A DNA stretch of 64,000 bases from Actinomycetaceae bacterium (GCA_030532405.1 JAUNLF010000010.1:1-64000), one strand, 5' to 3'. Positions 8,916 to 18,760 are shown, numbered from the stretch's first letter. The notes: generated by a model not told the origin, from the sequence alone. Numbers and translations: made by a program.

Positions 8916-10172
8916 TTAGACGGCTGCTGTTTCGGTTGCGGGTCGCTGCTCGTCGTCGGCCTTCTCTGAGGCTCCCAGGCGGCCGCGGGTAACCTTGTCG
9001 ATGATCATGGCGATCGCGCCGTCGCCGGTCACGTTTGCGGCGGTTCCGAACGAGTCGAGGGCGATGTACGTGGCGAACATTAGGCCAACTTCAGCCTCGT
9101 TGAAGCCGAGCATAGATGCAAGTAGGCCTGCTGCCGCGGCGATTGCGCCACCGGGAACACCCGGAGCGGCGATCATCATAATGCCGAGCATGAAGATGAA
9201 CGGTGCGTATACGCCAAGTGCTGTGTCCGCGCCTGATAGGAACATGATTGCGAGCGAGAAGCCCACAATCTTAATCGTGGATCCCGACAGGTGAATGGTT
9301 GCGCCCAGCGGAATCGTGAATGAGCGGACCGCCTGCGAAACACCGTTCTTTTCGGCACACTGTAGCGTGACCGGAATCGTTGCCGCGGATGAGGACGTGC
9401 CCAGCGCGGTGAAGTACGCTTCCTTCATGTTCCAAAGGGCCTTGAGCGGGTTCTTACCGGCGATGGCACCGGCAACGGTGAACTCGAACAGCAGGTAGAT
9501 GATGGTCATGGAGAACGTCAAGATGACGACCACGAGGAACGTTCCGAGCACGCGGCCAACATCGCCGGACATCGTGAGGTTTAGGAAAATACCGAAGATG
9601 TGTAGCGGCAGGAACGGGATGAGGATCTTCTCGATCATCGCAACGATTATGACGCGGAACTCTTCAAAGCCACGCTTTACGATGTTGCCCTTAACCAGGG
9701 TTAGGCCAAGGCCGAGGATGAACGCGAGGACGAGCGCGGTCATAACGCCCATGAGGGGCTCCACAACGATTTCCATGCCGTCGCCGGACGAGGAGTTCGT
9801 AAAGCTCACGTAGCTAGTTAGGTTAAGCGTAGAGTCGCCGCTTAGTTCCTCAACCATAGAACCGGTTAGGAAGCTTGGTAGCACTAGTTGCGACACGCCC
9901 CACGTGCTAAAGCCCGCGATCATTGTGGACAGGTACGCAACGCCAGCGGTTATCGCAATCCACTTACCCGAACCGGATCCAAGTTCTGCGATGGCGGGTG
10001 TTACCAGGCCGATAATAATCAGCGGAATGACGAAGCCTAAGAATGTGCCGAAGATCGAGTTGAACGTGAAGAACACGCGTGCGAGCGGCACGGGGAAGAA
10101 CTGGCCGGCAATCACCGCCAGCACGATCGCAAGGAGAATCCATGCGAACAAAGGTACTTTTTTGACGTTCAC
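8916..10172 (-). CDS. dicarboxylate/amino acid:cation symporter family, probably neutral substrate
   Basis: A 418-residue inner-membrane transporter of the DAACS (glutamate transporter) fold, with about eight membrane helices and two hairpins. The HP1 serine motif is GTSSSAATIPVT, and the usual NMDGT stretch is IHLSGSTI here. In the last helix ALDSFGTAANVTGD keeps the Asp, Thr and Asn that bind the amino group, but the Arg that binds acidic side chains in GltPh is Gly. That change argues for a neutral amino acid rather than glutamate or aspartate. It lies between hisD (29 bp upstream) and hisC (48 bp downstream), so it is probably cotranscribed; substrate and purpose are inferred. Confidence 0.88.
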   Translation of the reverse strand: MNVKKVPLFAWILLAIVLAVIAGQFFPVPLARVFFTFNSIFGTFLGFVIPLIIIGLVTPAIAELGSGSGKWIAITAGVAYLSTMIAGFSTWGVSQLVLPSFLTGSMVEELSGDSTLNLTSYVSFTNSSSGDGMEIVVEPLMGVMTALVLAFILGLGLTLVKGNIVKRGFEEFRVIIVAMIEKILIPFLPLHIFGIFLNLTMSGDVGRVLGTFLVVVILTFSMTIIYLLFEFTVAGAIAGKNPLKALWNMKEAYFTALGTSSSAATIPVTLQCAEKNGVSQAVRSFTIPLGATIHLSGSTIKIVGFSLAIMFLSGADTALGVYAPFIFMLGIMMIAAPGVPGGAIAAAAGLLASMLGFNEAEVGLMFATYIALDSFGTAANVTGDGAIAMIIDKVTRGRLGASEKADDEQRPATETAAV

Positions 10173-10201
10173 GATTCTCTTTCTGTGAGGAGGGATGATT
10201 T

Positions 10202-11521
10202 TTATTGGCGTTCCGCGGCGGCTTCACCGTGTGCCGGCAGGTCTTCGCTTTGCGCCAGTGCAATCAGCGGTTCGGTGAGCTGCGCTAAAGCCTGCGCGTC
10301 GTACTCGATCTCTTGGACCGACTTAATGTAGGCGTGCACGTTAAGGCCCGACGCGTAGCGGGCGGTACCACCCGTTGGTAGCACGTGGTTAGAGCCGGCA
10401 ATGTAATCCCCTAGCGGAACCGGCGTGTAGGGGCCCACAAAGATAGCGCCCGCGTTGCGGATCTTACGAGCATCGCCAGCCGCGTTCGCGGTGTGAATCT
10501 CCAGGTGCTCCGCCGCGTACGTGTTAGCAACGAAAAGTGACTGCTCCAGGTCGCGCGTAAGCACAATCCCCGACTGCGGTCCACTCAAAGCCGTTTCGCA
10601 GCGCTTCGCGTGCTTAGTTTGGGGCACCATCTGTTCGATCGCCCTCGAGACATTATTTGCCAAATCGAGTGAATCTGTAATCAGAACCGACGCGGCCGCC
10701 GGATCGTGCTCCGCCTGCGAAATCAGGTCACGCGCAATAAAACGAGCATTCGCGGTGCCGTCAGCAACAATCGCAATCTCGGTTGTTCCAGCCTCGGCGT
10801 CAATACCGCACACGGACTGAACCGCACGCTTCGCGGCCGCCACGAAAATGTTGCCCGGCCCGGTTACAACATCAACCGGAGCGCAACCGTTTTCCGCCGC
10901 GTCCTCATCATCTTCAAACCCGTACGCAAAACCGGCAATAGCTTGCGCACCACCCATCGCGTAAACCTCGTCAACGCCGAGCAGGGCGCACGCAGCCAAG
11001 ATCGTCGGGTGCGGGTAGTGGCCAAAGTCCTTTTGCGGCGGGCTCGCAACCGCAATCTGATCAACACCCGCCACCTGGGCCGCAACCACGTTCATAACCA
11101 CCGAGGACGGATACACCGCCAGGCCGCCGGGAACGTACAGGCCGACGCGCTCCACCGGGATCCAACGCTGGCGAACAACCCCGCCGGGAATAATCTGCGT
11201 TTCAGCTTCCTTCGGCAACTGGGCCGTGTGGCCGGCGCGGTTATGCTCAATCGAAAGCTCAAGCGCCGCACGCACCTTCGGATCCAGATTCTTCAAAGCC
11301 TCATCAATAACCGAGGCGGGCACGCGCAACTTCGGCGGCTGCGCGGCATCAAACTTGAGGGTCCACTCACGGATCGCCGCACCCCCGCGGCTCGCGACGT
11401 CCTCAATGATCGGAGTTACCTGCGCAAGGGCGCCCTCCACATCGAGGCTGGCACGCGGAAGCTTCGACGCGAGCTCCCGCGCGGTCAAGTCTGCTTCGCG
11501 CAAATCAAGAATGCTCATCAT
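10202..11521 (-). CDS. hisD: histidinol dehydrogenase
   Basis: Zn- and NAD-dependent enzyme that oxidises histidinol to histidine in two steps. The 439-residue protein includes ERVGLYVPGGLAVYPSSV, the long MGGAQAIAGFAYG and VDVVTGPGNIFVAAAKR segments, AEAGTTEIAIVAD and SQAEHDPAA with the zinc-site Gln/His, plus HVLPTGGTARYASGL. It is the first gene of the histidine set and is divergent from the VanZ-like gene, so the promoter lies in 11522-11636. The start is MMSILDLR, with two adjacent ATGs. Confidence 0.96.
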   Translation of the reverse strand: MMSILDLREADLTARELASKLPRASLDVEGALAQVTPIIEDVASRGGAAIREWTLKFDAAQPPKLRVPASVIDEALKNLDPKVRAALELSIEHNRAGHTAQLPKEAETQIIPGGVVRQRWIPVERVGLYVPGGLAVYPSSVVMNVVAAQVAGVDQIAVASPPQKDFGHYPHPTILAACALLGVDEVYAMGGAQAIAGFAYGFEDDEDAAENGCAPVDVVTGPGNIFVAAAKRAVQSVCGIDAEAGTTEIAIVADGTANARFIARDLISQAEHDPAAASVLITDSLDLANNVSRAIEQMVPQTKHAKRCETALSGPQSGIVLTRDLEQSLFVANTYAAEHLEIHTANAAGDARKIRNAGAIFVGPYTPVPLGDYIAGSNHVLPTGGTARYASGLNVHAYIKSVQEIEYDAQALAQLTEPLIALAQSEDLPAHGEAAAERQ

Positions 11522-11636
11522 GTGCCCAAGCCTAGGGGTAAATCGCGAATTTTGGCGGATCCGTTCTGATTGTGGAATCGAAAAGCAAAGTTACTTGATA
11601 TTTGCGCAGGCGATCCGAGCTGGCACAATGTTTGGG

Positions 11637-12080
11637 ATGAACGATCCACTTGCACCCCGCCACGCCCTGCCCACCCACCTGATTCGCTTCCCGTGGGTTG
11701 CAGTTACCGCAGTCTTGCTGGCCGTTTTGGCGTGGATGCTCTACACGCCGTCCACATCGTCCTCCGGCGGCATCATTGCAAGCATCGTGGATGCACTCCT
11801 CGGGTGGCTACCCGGATCGTCCTCCCCCACCGACCCCGGATTCGACAAGATCGCGCACGCAACCGGGTTCGCCGCGGTGACCGCGGCCGCCCTCCTAAGC
11901 GGATGGTCCTGGCCGTGGGTAATCGGCCTCAGCGCCGCGCACGCCGTAATCTCTGAAGTGATCCAGTGGCAGTTCATTCCCGGACGCACCGGCGACCCGC
12001 TGGACGCCGCTGTCGACATCGCGGGAATCCTTGTAGCCTGGACAATAGTAGCGTTGCAGGTAAGGAATCAAGATGAGTGA
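11637..12080 (+). CDS. VanZ-like family membrane protein
   Basis: A 147-residue membrane protein with four predicted helices: about 15-35, 65-85, 88-105 and 125-140. The core has the VanZ-domain pattern DKIAHATGFAAV, then EVIQWQFIPGRTGDPLDAAVDIAGI, in which acidic and Arg residues face the membrane. VanZ itself gives low-level teicoplanin resistance; most homologues have no known role. An upstream ATG at 11628 is possible. At 11637 the mRNA could be leaderless, with TTGCGC and CACAAT spaced 16 bp and seven bases to the ATG. Its end overlaps the S4 gene by 8 bp. Confidence 0.72.
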   Translation: MNDPLAPRHALPTHLIRFPWVAVTAVLLAVLAWMLYTPSTSSSGGIIASIVDALLGWLPGSSSPTDPGFDKIAHATGFAAVTAAALLSGWSWPWVIGLSAAHAVISEVIQWQFIPGRTGDPLDAAVDIAGILVAWTIVALQVRNQDE

Positions 12081-12309
12081 CATGCCCACAATCACCGTCA
12101 CCGGCGAAATCCGTCTAGGGCAGCTGTTGAAGCTAGCAAACCTAGTCGAAAACGGCGGCGAAGCACGCGTCGCCATTCAAAACGGTTTCGTCCTCGTTGA
12201 CGGCGAAGTCGAAACCCGCCGCGGAAAGCGGCTTAGCAGCGGCCAGGTTGTATCCGTCGATTACGGCGACGAGGTCGCATCCGTACTCGTCGAAGTCATC
12301 GACGCCTAG
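12073..12309 (+). CDS. S4-domain RNA-binding protein (YlcI/YaaA-like)
   Basis: The 78-residue protein is essentially one S4 domain: IRLGQLLKLANLVENGGEA, then a GFVLVDGEVETRRGKRL turn typical of S4 domains in the YaaA/RqcP-like group, and a closing strand VVSVDYGDE. Such small S4 proteins bind structured RNA on the ribosome; some act in ribosome quality control. It starts within the end of the VanZ-like gene, with AAGGA upstream of the ATG. The convergent dnaE ends 90 bp away; that gap shows no clear terminator. Confidence 0.85.
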   Translation: MSDMPTITVTGEIRLGQLLKLANLVENGGEARVAIQNGFVLVDGEVETRRGKRLSSGQVVSVDYGDEVASVLVEVIDA

Positions 12310-12399
12310 ACCCCGGCGTCTGCGCGGAGGCGCATCATAACGACGCTCACCCGGGCTACGCCGGCCGCTACAAGCGCGACCGACCTAGCCCGCTCGCCC

Positions 12400-15300
12400 T
12401 CACACTAGAACTGACGACCCCAGCGCCGCCTTCAAATCCGCAAAGAACGAAGACGACGTATCCACGTTAAACCTCGGATCAAACTCGACCAGCAAAGTAG
12501 TATCCCCCGGACGCCTCATCCGCATATGCACGGGCGACGCCCCCGGATACCTGGCAATAATCGCCTTTAGATCCTCGAGGACGGGCTGGGTACACCGGTG
12601 GTAAGGCAGATCCAAAACGACGGGCACGGACCCGTCCTCACGCAAATCCAAAACGGTCATAGACATGCCGTTCAAAGTCACTTCGGTATCACGTTCCATG
12701 ACACGGCCCTCCACCTGCACAACCAGGTCGGTGGAAAGAACGTGAGAGATCGACCCGTACGACCTCGGGAAGAACAACACGTCCATGGAACCGGACAGGT
12801 CTTCAATCGTAACGATCGCCCACAACTCGCCCTTGCGGGTTGTCTTCACGTCAACCTTGGTTACGAGTCCCGCGATCTTCACGGTCTGACGGTCACGACT
12901 CCCCTCGTCGTGGATCAGGTGACCAATCGAAATGCCCTGGTATCGCTCAAGCGCCCTGTGAATACCCGACAGCGGGTGGTCGGACACGTACAGGCCGAGC
13001 ATGTCGCGCTCGTGCTGCAGTTTTTCGCGCTTTGGCCACTCCGGAATGTCGGGAATGTCGACGGTCAGCACCGACATGCCCTCATCCCCCATCGATCCAA
13101 AGAGGTCGAACTGGCCGATCGATTCATTCCGCTTCAGCTTGACCGCGGAGTCAACGGCCTCCTCGTGAACGGCAACCAGGGCGCGGCGGCCCTCTTCCAA
13201 AGTGTCAAAAGCCCCCGCCTTGATAAGGGACTCAACCGTGCGCTTGTTACACACGCGCGCCGGAACCTTGTCGAGGAAGTCCGAGAAAGACGTGAAGTTT
13301 TCCTTTTCTTGACGCGCCTCCACGATGCCTTCAACCACGTTGATACCAACGTTTCTAATGGCGGCGAGGCCGAAGCGAATGTCATCGCCGGCAGGCGTAA
13401 AGTTCGCGGCGGAAACATTCACGTCCGGCGGCAAAACCGTAATACCCATGCGGCGGCATTCGGACAGGTACAGGCCCAGCTTGTCCTTGTTGTCCTTTTG
13501 CGAAGTCAGCAGGGCCGCCATGTATTCGGTTGGATAGTTGGCCTTCAGCCACGCCGTCCAGTAGGACACCAACCCGTACGCCGCGGAGTGCGACTTGTTA
13601 AACGCGTAGTTCGAGAACGGTACCAGGATGTCCCAAAGCGTCTTAACCGCGTCTTCGGAGTAGCCGCGCTCAATCATGCCCTGGTGGAACGGACCGTACT
13701 CTTTATCCAGGATTTCCTTTTTCTTCTTACCCATCGCGCGGCGCAGCAAGTCTGCTTGGCCAAGGGAGTATCCCGCGACCTTCTGCGCGATCGCCATAAC
13801 CTGCTCCTGGTAGACGATCAGGCCGTAAGTGGTGCCAAGAATATCTTTCAAAGGTTCGGCAAGCTCGGGGTGAATCGGCTCGATTTCAGCGCGCCCATTC
13901 TTACGATCCGCGTACTTATTGTGCGAATCCGCGCCCATCGGGCCGGGACGGTACAGTGCGCCCACCGCGGAGATGTCTTCGAAGTTGTCAGGATGCATGC
14001 GTTTCAGCAGCTTTTGCATGCCGTCACCATCAAGCTGGAAAACGCCTAGCGTGTCACCGGAGGACAGCAGTTCGTAAGTTTTTCGATCATCGAGGCCGAT
14101 GTGCTGCAGGTCGGGGCGTTCCTTACCGTTCATCTCGATGTTCTCGAGCGCATCGGAAATAACCGTGAGGTTTCGAAGGCCCAGGAAGTCCATCTTCAAA
14201 AGGCCCAGAGACTCACAGGTCGGATAGTCAAACTGCGTGATGATCGCACCGTCCTGCGGGCGTTTCATCAGCGGAATGATGTCTTCCAAGGGCGCAGACG
14301 ACATGATGACAGCGCAGGCGTGCACGCCCCACTGGCGAGTAATGCCCTCCAGGCCCTTCGCCATGTCTACAACCTGGTGAGTTTCGGGAGTGTCCTGGTA
14401 GAGCTTCCTGAACTCAGCCGCCTCGCCGTACCGCTTATCTTCGGGGTCAAAGATTCCGTTAACCGAAATATCTTTACCCATAACCGTGGGCGGGAGTGCC
14501 TTGGTCAGCTGCTCACCCAAGCTAAACGGCTTGTCCAAGATTCGCGCGGAGTCTTTCAAAGCCTGCTTGGTCTTAATGGTTCCGTAAGTGACGACCTGCG
14601 CAACGCGGTCATCACCGTACTTGCGCGTCACGTAGTCGATAACTTCCCCGCGCCTGCGCTCGTCGAAGTCAACGTCAAAGTCAGGCATAGACACGCGCTC
14701 TGGGTTTAGGAAACGTTCGAACAGAAGCCCGTGGTTGAGCGGGTTCAACTCGGTGATTTGCATTGCGTACGCGACCATCGAACCCGCGCCCGAACCACGA
14801 CCCGGGCCCACGCGGATACCCTGGTCTTTCGCCCAGCGAATAAAGTCAGAAACCACGAGGAAGTATCCGGGGAAGCCCATCTGGGTGATAACCCCAACCT
14901 CGTATTCAGCCTGTTTGCGAACCTCGTCTGGAACGCCATTTGGGAACCGGTAGTCCAGTCCGCGTTCAACTTCCTTCACGAACCACGACGTCTCGTCCTC
15001 CCCCTGGGGAACGGGGAAACGCGGCATGAAGTTCGCACCGTCTTTAACGGTCGTGAACTCCACGTTGCAACGCTCGGCAACCTCCAGGGTTGCGTCGCAC
15101 GCTTCGGGGGCGTCCATCCAGTCGCGGCGCATCGATTCAGACGACCTGATGTAGTAGCCCGAACCGTCAAACTTGAAGCGGTCCGGAGTGTTCAGCTTCA
15201 CGCCGGAGTTAATGCAAAGTAGCGCGTCTTGAATATCGCGGTCCTCAGCCGTCACGTAGTGCGCGTCGTTGGTCACGATCGTTGGCGCGTTCATGTGCTT

Positions 15301-15933
15301 GGCAAGCTTAAACAGGTCTTCGCGAACTCGGCGCTCAATCTCGATACCGTGGTCCATGAGTTCCACGTAGAAGTTGTCTTTGCCGAACACGTCCTGCAGT
15401 CGCCCGGCCGCGGCAACGGCCTCATCCCACTGCCCCAAACGAAGCCGGACCTGCACTTCCGAGGACGGGCAGCCGGTAAACACGATCATGCCCTCGTGGT
15501 AGCGCTGCAACAGCTCCATGTCTGCGCGCGGCCACTTACCCATCTGGCCGTCCAGGGAAGCCTTAGACCCCAGGCGGAAAAGGTTGTGCATGCCCTGCGT
15601 GGTTTCGGCAAGCAAAGTGAGGTGCGTGTAAGCGCCGCGGGCAGACACGTCGTCGGACTTTTGCCACTCCTCACCCCAGCGCACGCGGGTTTGATCAAAC
15701 CGCGAAGTTCCCGGTGTCATGTACGCTTCGAGCCCAATAATCGGCTTCACTCCCCGCGCCTTCGCGGCGGCGTAAAACTCGTAGGCCCCAAACAGATAGC
15801 CGTGGTCGGTAATCGCCAGCGCGGGTTGGCCTAATCTAGCGGCTTCTTCCACCATTGGCACGATTTTCGACGCGCCATCAAGCATGGAGTACTCGGTGTG
15901 GTTATGCAGGTGAACGAACTGATCTGAGGCCAT
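12400..15933 (-). CDS. dnaE: DNA polymerase III alpha subunit
   Basis: Replicative polymerase, 1177 residues, of the DnaE1 type. The PHP domain opens with HLHNHTEYSMLDGA and continues to about residue 280. The catalytic palm has GPGRGSGAGSMVAYA and PDFDVDFDERRR (about 395-410) with the metal-binding Asp pair. The thumb and fingers follow, then the helix-hairpin-helix region (about 850-900) and an OB fold (about 1000-1080, QTVKIAGLVTKVDVKTTRKG). Length and order are normal. It is single-copy looking and flanked by unrelated genes. The plus-strand open frames inside it are shadows. Confidence 0.98.
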   Translation of the reverse strand: MASDQFVHLHNHTEYSMLDGASKIVPMVEEAARLGQPALAITDHGYLFGAYEFYAAAKARGVKPIIGLEAYMTPGTSRFDQTRVRWGEEWQKSDDVSARGAYTHLTLLAETTQGMHNLFRLGSKASLDGQMGKWPRADMELLQRYHEGMIVFTGCPSSEVQVRLRLGQWDEAVAAAGRLQDVFGKDNFYVELMDHGIEIERRVREDLFKLAKHMNAPTIVTNDAHYVTAEDRDIQDALLCINSGVKLNTPDRFKFDGSGYYIRSSESMRRDWMDAPEACDATLEVAERCNVEFTTVKDGANFMPRFPVPQGEDETSWFVKEVERGLDYRFPNGVPDEVRKQAEYEVGVITQMGFPGYFLVVSDFIRWAKDQGIRVGPGRGSGAGSMVAYAMQITELNPLNHGLLFERFLNPERVSMPDFDVDFDERRRGEVIDYVTRKYGDDRVAQVVTYGTIKTKQALKDSARILDKPFSLGEQLTKALPPTVMGKDISVNGIFDPEDKRYGEAAEFRKLYQDTPETHQVVDMAKGLEGITRQWGVHACAVIMSSAPLEDIIPLMKRPQDGAIITQFDYPTCESLGLLKMDFLGLRNLTVISDALENIEMNGKERPDLQHIGLDDRKTYELLSSGDTLGVFQLDGDGMQKLLKRMHPDNFEDISAVGALYRPGPMGADSHNKYADRKNGRAEIEPIHPELAEPLKDILGTTYGLIVYQEQVMAIAQKVAGYSLGQADLLRRAMGKKKKEILDKEYGPFHQGMIERGYSEDAVKTLWDILVPFSNYAFNKSHSAAYGLVSYWTAWLKANYPTEYMAALLTSQKDNKDKLGLYLSECRRMGITVLPPDVNVSAANFTPAGDDIRFGLAAIRNVGINVVEGIVEARQEKENFTSFSDFLDKVPARVCNKRTVESLIKAGAFDTLEEGRRALVAVHEEAVDSAVKLKRNESIGQFDLFGSMGDEGMSVLTVDIPDIPEWPKREKLQHERDMLGLYVSDHPLSGIHRALERYQGISIGHLIHDEGSRDRQTVKIAGLVTKVDVKTTRKGELWAIVTIEDLSGSMDVLFFPRSYGSISHVLSTDLVVQVEGRVMERDTEVTLNGMSMTVLDLREDGSVPVVLDLPYHRCTQPVLEDLKAIIARYPGASPVHMRMRRPGDTTLLVEFDPRFNVDTSSSFFADLKAALGSSVLV

Positions 15934-15987
15934 GGCGCCAGTCTAGTCACAAGCCGCCAGGGCTGCCCTATCGGAGTGAGTGATCCA

Positions 15988-16485
15988 TTACCTGCCCTCA
16001 CCGTTTGACAGGGTTCGTTTCATCTCCCGGTGCCATATTCCCGCGTCTAGGAACCGCTCTCGATCAGTCAAGTGGTAGCCGAGCCGGGAGTAAAACTCGA
16101 TCGCGTATTCCTGCGCGTCCAAAGTGATTTCCACCATGCGGTCGTTATCATTCTCGAGGGCGAGCTCACCGACCTGGCCCGACAGCACCTCGTGGGCTTT
16201 TTGTACTAGTGAGCGACCCAAGCCCCGCCCTCGCGCATGTTTCAAAACGGCGATACGACCAAGATGGTACGAAGTCGCACTATCTTGAATGATTCGCAAA
16301 GTACCGACCGGCTGATTGTCTTCCAGGGCGAGGATGTGAACCGTGGAGGGCAAATAGTCGCGCGCGTCGATCTCTAGCACGAACGGGACAGCCTGCTCGG
16401 TTACGAAAACGTCAAAACGAACCGAAAAACACGTGAGCACATCAGGCGCCAAGGTGACGGTTCGGATGGTGAGGTTACTACTCAT
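15988..16485 (-). CDS. GNAT-family N-acetyltransferase
   Basis: A 165-residue ElaA-like acetyltransferase. After an N-terminal strand and helix (VRFDVFVTEQAVPF, about 22-35), it has the acetyl-CoA loop in LGRIAVLKHARGRGLGRSLVQKA (about 92-114, written in parts), matching R/Q-x-x-G-x-G/A. I chose the ATG at 16485 because AAAGGGG lies just upstream; a frame open to 16539 would overlap rluD further without support. Substrate unknown. It starts 11 bp inside the rluD 3' end region and may share its transcript. Confidence 0.85.
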   Translation of the reverse strand: MSSNLTIRTVTLAPDVLTCFSVRFDVFVTEQAVPFVLEIDARDYLPSTVHILALEDNQPVGTLRIIQDSATSYHLGRIAVLKHARGRGLGRSLVQKAHEVLSGQVGELALENDNDRMVEITLDAQEYAIEFYSRLGYHLTDRERFLDAGIWHREMKRTLSNGEGR

Positions 16486-16495
16486 CGGGCCCCCT

Positions 16496-17413
16496 TTAAC
16501 TCGGGTTACGCAGCTGCTCCAGCACGCTTTCAAGGTCATCCGCGTAAGGCGCGCGCACAGTCGTCTTCACTTCGGTACGCGGGTGCGAAAAAGTGAGCTC
16601 AACGGCGTGAAGCCACTGGCGAGTAATCCCAAGTTCCTTAGACTTCTTCTCGTCAGCACCGTAAAACGTGTCCCCCACACACGGGTGGTTAATCGACGCG
16701 AAGTGAACGCGAATCTGATGGGTGCGGCCAGTTTCTAACTCAACCTCAACCAACGCGGCGCCGGGCAACAGTTCAAGCGTGTTGTAATGCGTGATCGCGC
16801 GGCGCCCTCCCGCAACGATCCCCATACGCCACTCTTTGGACGGGTGGCGCGCAATCGGCGCGTCAATCGTGCCGCGCATCGGGTCGGGATGACCCGCAAC
16901 CAGCGCGTGGTAGATCTTCTGAACGGACCGTTCCTTAAACGCGTGCTTCAGCTTCGTGTAGGCAAGCTCCGACTTCGCCACAGCCATCGCACCCGACGTG
17001 CCAACGTCAAGACGATGCACAATACCCTGACGCTCCGGCGGACCGGAAGTTGAAATCCGGTAGCCCGCCGCCTCCAAGTTCCCAATAACGGTGGGGCCGT
17101 CCCAGCCCGGGCCCGTGTGGGCCGCAACCCCAACCGGCTTGTTGACGACAACAACGTCCTCATCGTCATACAAAATGTCCATGCCAACGATCGGGGCGGG
17201 CGCCTTCTTCTGCACCTTCATGTCCACCTCAAGCAGGTGGCCCGGCTCTAAGCGAGTGCTCTTTTGAACGACCTCGCCCTCAATCACAACCTTGCCGGCA
17301 TCAATCAGCTTGCCGGCGGCGGATCGCGACAGGCCAAGCATCCTGGACAGCGCAACATCTACGCGTTCATTTGCGAGGCCGTCCGGTACGGGTAGGAAAC
17401 GGATATCACTCAT
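16496..17413 (-). CDS. rluD: RluA/RluD-family 23S rRNA pseudouridine synthase
   Basis: Isomerises uridines in rRNA. The 305-residue protein begins with an S4 domain ([22 protein letters not shown], about 15-36) and carries the catalytic Asp in [12 protein letters not shown] (about residue 138). Further motifs are [14 protein letters not shown] and [10 protein letters not shown]. Its position directly after lspA, with an 8-bp overlap, is the classic lspA-rluD pair seen in many Gram-positive genomes. Family certain; exact uridine target inferred. Confidence 0.94.
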   Translation of the reverse strand: MSDIRFLPVPDGLANERVDVALSRMLGLSRSAAGKLIDAGKVVIEGEVVQKSTRLEPGHLLEVDMKVQKKAPAPIVGMDILYDDEDVVVVNKPVGVAAHTGPGWDGPTVIGNLEAAGYRISTSGPPERQGIVHRLDVGTSGAMAVAKSELAYTKLKHAFKERSVQKIYHALVAGHPDPMRGTIDAPIARHPSKEWRMGIVAGGRRAITHYNTLELLPGAALVEVELETGRTHQIRVHFASINHPCVGDTFYGADEKKSKELGITRQWLHAVELTFSHPRTEVKTTVRAPYADDLESVLEQLRNPS

Positions 17414-17939
17414 GGGCCGTCTCCGACTCAGATGCGGCGTGCTTCAAGTGTTCGGCAGTGGCGGGAACACTCAGGATCGTGAGGACGAACATTAGCCCCA
17501 CGGCTACGACAATGTAAATATCCGCAACGTTACCGACAAACCAGCCGTTCCAGTTCAGAAAGTCAATCACGTGGCCCTCGCCAAACGACGGGGGGCGAAA
17601 AAGCCTGTCGATCAGGTTGCCGATCGCCCCGCCAAAAAGCAGGCCGAGTGCGACGGCCCACCACTTTGACACAACCCTCGTGATATACCACAACACAAAA
17701 ACGGAAATCAGTGCGGACAGGATCGTGAAGATCCACGTGGAATGCGCCAGCAGCGAGAATGCTGCCCCCGGGTTGAACACCAGTTGGAAACTGATGAACG
17801 AACCAATGAACGGATCAATTCGGTCGGGAGACGTGTTTTGCAGTGCCCACGCTTTACTCAATTGGTCTGTCACAATCGCAACAATTGCGACAAGCGCAAA
17901 CAAGACAACACTCACGTAGCGACGCGAACTCATCCGCAA
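17406..17939 (-). CDS. lspA: lipoprotein signal peptidase (signal peptidase II)
   Basis: Aspartyl protease in the membrane that removes signal peptides from diacylated prolipoproteins. The 177 residues hold four helices. The two catalytic Asp motifs are [12 protein letters not shown] (about 100-111) and [10 protein letters not shown] (about 130-139), with the linking VIDFLNW. It overlaps rluD and follows divIVA in the same direction. Confidence 0.96.
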   Translation of the reverse strand: MRMSSRRYVSVVLFALVAIVAIVTDQLSKAWALQNTSPDRIDPFIGSFISFQLVFNPGAAFSLLAHSTWIFTILSALISVFVLWYITRVVSKWWAVALGLLFGGAIGNLIDRLFRPPSFGEGHVIDFLNWNGWFVGNVADIYIVVAVGLMFVLTILSVPATAEHLKHAASESETAHE

Positions 17940-17970
17940 CGGCTAACCTCCTAGTGTGATGGCATGACGA

Positions 17971-18000
17971 AAGCGGCAACGACTCACATCGTCGCCGCTT
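17971..18000 (-). terminator. possible hairpin terminator after divIVA
   Basis: On the minus strand AAGCGGCGAC pairs with GTC...GCCGCTT across a seven-base loop and a three-base internal bulge. It lies 27 bp below the divIVA stop. There is only a short, broken T run, so termination is uncertain. Confidence 0.35.
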
Positions 18001-18026
18001 ATCGACAGTTGCTTAAAAGCTGGCGT

Positions 18027-18632
18027 TTAGTTATCCGCTACTTCACCGAGCAGGTGTTGCAGGTGTTCACGCAGACGTGCACGGTAGTCAGACTCGAAGG
18101 TCTTCAGCTCGTTGATCTTGGTCTCGAGCAGGCCGCGCTCTTCTTCAAGCTGGCTCAGGATCGAGTTGTGCTGCTCCTGCGCCTTGCTGACGATAGCTTC
18201 GCCCTCTTGGCGAGCCTCGGCGATGATACGGTCGCCTTCCTCGCGGCCGTCGCGTACGTACTCGTCGTGAACGCGCAGCGCGAGTGCAAGCATCGAGGTT
18301 GCGTCTTCCGGTGCGCCCGAAGTCTTCTTCGGCTCGGGCTCCTTGACCGGCTCCGGCGCCGGTTCGGGTTCCGGTTCAGGTTCAGGTTCGGGCTGCGGTT
18401 CAGGCTCCACGGGAGCCGCGACTTCCTGAGGCGCTCCGGACTCGAGCTCATTGACTCGGTTTTCAGCGGTCTCAAGCTTCTGCTTGAGCTCCGTGTTTTC
18501 TACCTGAAGCGCGTAGATAGTCTCAACGACCTCGTCAAGGAACTCGTCAACCTCAACCTGGTCATAACCTTCACGGAACTTCACCGACTGGAAAGTCTTG
18601 TTCAAGACATCCTCTGTCGTAAGCAGTGCCAT
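18027..18632 (-). CDS. divIVA: DivIVA/Wag31 polar growth protein
   Basis: Coiled-coil scaffold that marks poles and septa and directs cell-wall synthesis in actinobacteria. The N-terminal DivIVA domain (about 1-62) includes TFQSVKFREGYDQVEVDEFL, with the membrane-inserting Phe. It is followed by a Pro/Glu-rich linker (about 74-101) and a long C-terminal coiled coil (about 110-195). Total 201 residues, shorter than mycobacterial Wag31. It follows sepF and yggT as in other actinomycetes. Confidence 0.95.
   Translation of the reverse strand: MALLTTEDVLNKTFQSVKFREGYDQVEVDEFLDEVVETIYALQVENTELKQKLETAENRVNELESGAPQEVAAPVEPEPQPEPEPEPEPEPAPEPVKEPEPKKTSGAPEDATSMLALALRVHDEYVRDGREEGDRIIAEARQEGEAIVSKAQEQHNSILSQLEEERGLLETKINELKTFESDYRARLREHLQHLLGEVADN
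18330..18413 (-). repeat. Pro-Glu dipeptide repeat in divIVA
   Basis: Low-complexity DNA of repeated CCT/CCC/CCG-GAA codons encodes an alternating Pro-Glu tract with one Gln and one Ala, about residues 74-101. It is a flexible, rigid-rod-like spacer between the membrane-binding domain and the coiled coil. Such tracts often vary in length between strains. Confidence 0.85.
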
Positions 18633-18760
18633 TTCTTCACCTCGGAATCTAGATGGACTCTATTAGCTATTTGGATTAGCGCCCGTTGGGTGTTATCCAA
18701 CTAGCGTAAAAATTTTGCTAACTGGCTTATAGACTACAGAATTATCTGCCATGTGTGCAC

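Noticed and set aside
12310..12399. Terminator between the S4 gene and dnaE
   Set aside because: Only short imperfect G/C inverted repeats without T runs.
12598..14049. 483-codon open frame on the plus strand inside dnaE
   Set aside because: It lies wholly antisense to dnaE, whose domains are intact, shows no family pattern, and is the expected result of GC-rich third positions.
17964..18704. Plus-strand frame of 246 codons opposite divIVA
   Set aside because: Composition is Leu/Arg/Phe-rich low complexity mirroring the Pro-Glu and coiled-coil codons of divIVA.
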